A DNA stretch of 64,000 nucleotides from Rana temporaria (Eukaryota > Chordata > Amphibia > Anura > Ranidae): positions 50,750,511-50,814,510 of the forward strand of contig NC_053494.1 of assembly GCF_905171775.1 (NCBI RefSeq), written 5' to 3'. The notes under the pieces were generated by a model. It did no database searches. It was not told the origin of the DNA and worked only from the letters and a program-made list of their open reading frames with translations. The position numbers and the translations under genes are program-made. Position 1 is the first letter of the stretch. Every line of letters starts with the position of its first letter. Shown here piece by piece: positions 63,939 to 64,000 of the stretch.

Positions 63939-64000
63939 TACTTACGAAAGTTAACACAGCATGACAAATTATCGGCCCCTAATATTTACAGACAGTTGTA

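Overview
This window looks like non-coding DNA from a large, transposon-rich vertebrate genome, most likely an anuran amphibian (frog). The evidence is the mixture of repeat families: an L1-clade ORF2, CR1-like LINE tails, Penelope-type reverse transcriptase, Tc1 and mariner remnants, TTAA-inserting Kolobok/T2-like and piggyBac-like short elements, PIF/Harbinger-like MITEs and hAT-like elements. I recognise several of these families from frog genomes from memory, ranids especially. No sequence search was possible. There are no bacterial genes, no operons, no viral genes, and no rRNA or tRNA genes that I could see.

Host coding sequence is nearly absent. The one candidate is a 203-nt minus-strand exon (26594-26796) with a good acceptor and donor and a membrane-spanning segment, so much of the window may be intron of an unidentified gene. 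The longest open frame (10062-12617, minus) is the C-terminal part of an L1-clade ORF2 in a 5'-truncated LINE with a 16-bp target-site duplication (TSD).

Layout. 0.3-5 kb: a piggyBac-like fragment, two TTAA MITEs, a decayed Penelope-like element (PLE) and a retroposed LINE tail. 5.7-7 kb: a hAT-like element holding a Harbinger MITE and a minisatellite. 9.7-12.8 kb: the L1. 12.9-16.1 kb: a nest of a TAGACATGTG element, a TTAA MITE and a Tc1 copy that itself carries a PLE-like insert. 16.4-18.1 kb: a large fold-back element with two nested MITEs. 19-25 kb: a hAT-like element, a TA-inserting element, several MITEs and a long minisatellite. 27-35 kb: a hAT-like element, MITEs and two fold-back structures. 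35-37 kb: a decayed L1 and a piggyBac-like copy. 38-44 kb: an LTR-like repeat and 3-bp-TSD MITEs. 44.7-49.7 kb: a CR1 tail, a mariner holding a solo LTR that holds a MITE, and a TTAA MITE holding another MITE. 50.7-57.7 kb: a TTAA-bounded element with a solo LTR, a LINE tail, a CR1 copy with a small fold-back inside it, and a hAT-like element. 58.5-62.2 kb: a Tc1 tail split by a piggyBac-like copy, then a striking 1.3-kb palindrome. 63.5-63.9 kb: a mariner MITE.

The most interesting signal is a recurring architecture of long inverted repeats bounded by 13-20 bp direct repeats. Some copies carry hammerhead-ribozyme-like cores whose stem II changes sequence but keeps pairing. I infer non-autonomous PLE-derived fold-back retroelements. 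Many nested insertions preserve their TSDs, and several empty sites can be read directly from a homologous arm or sister copy.
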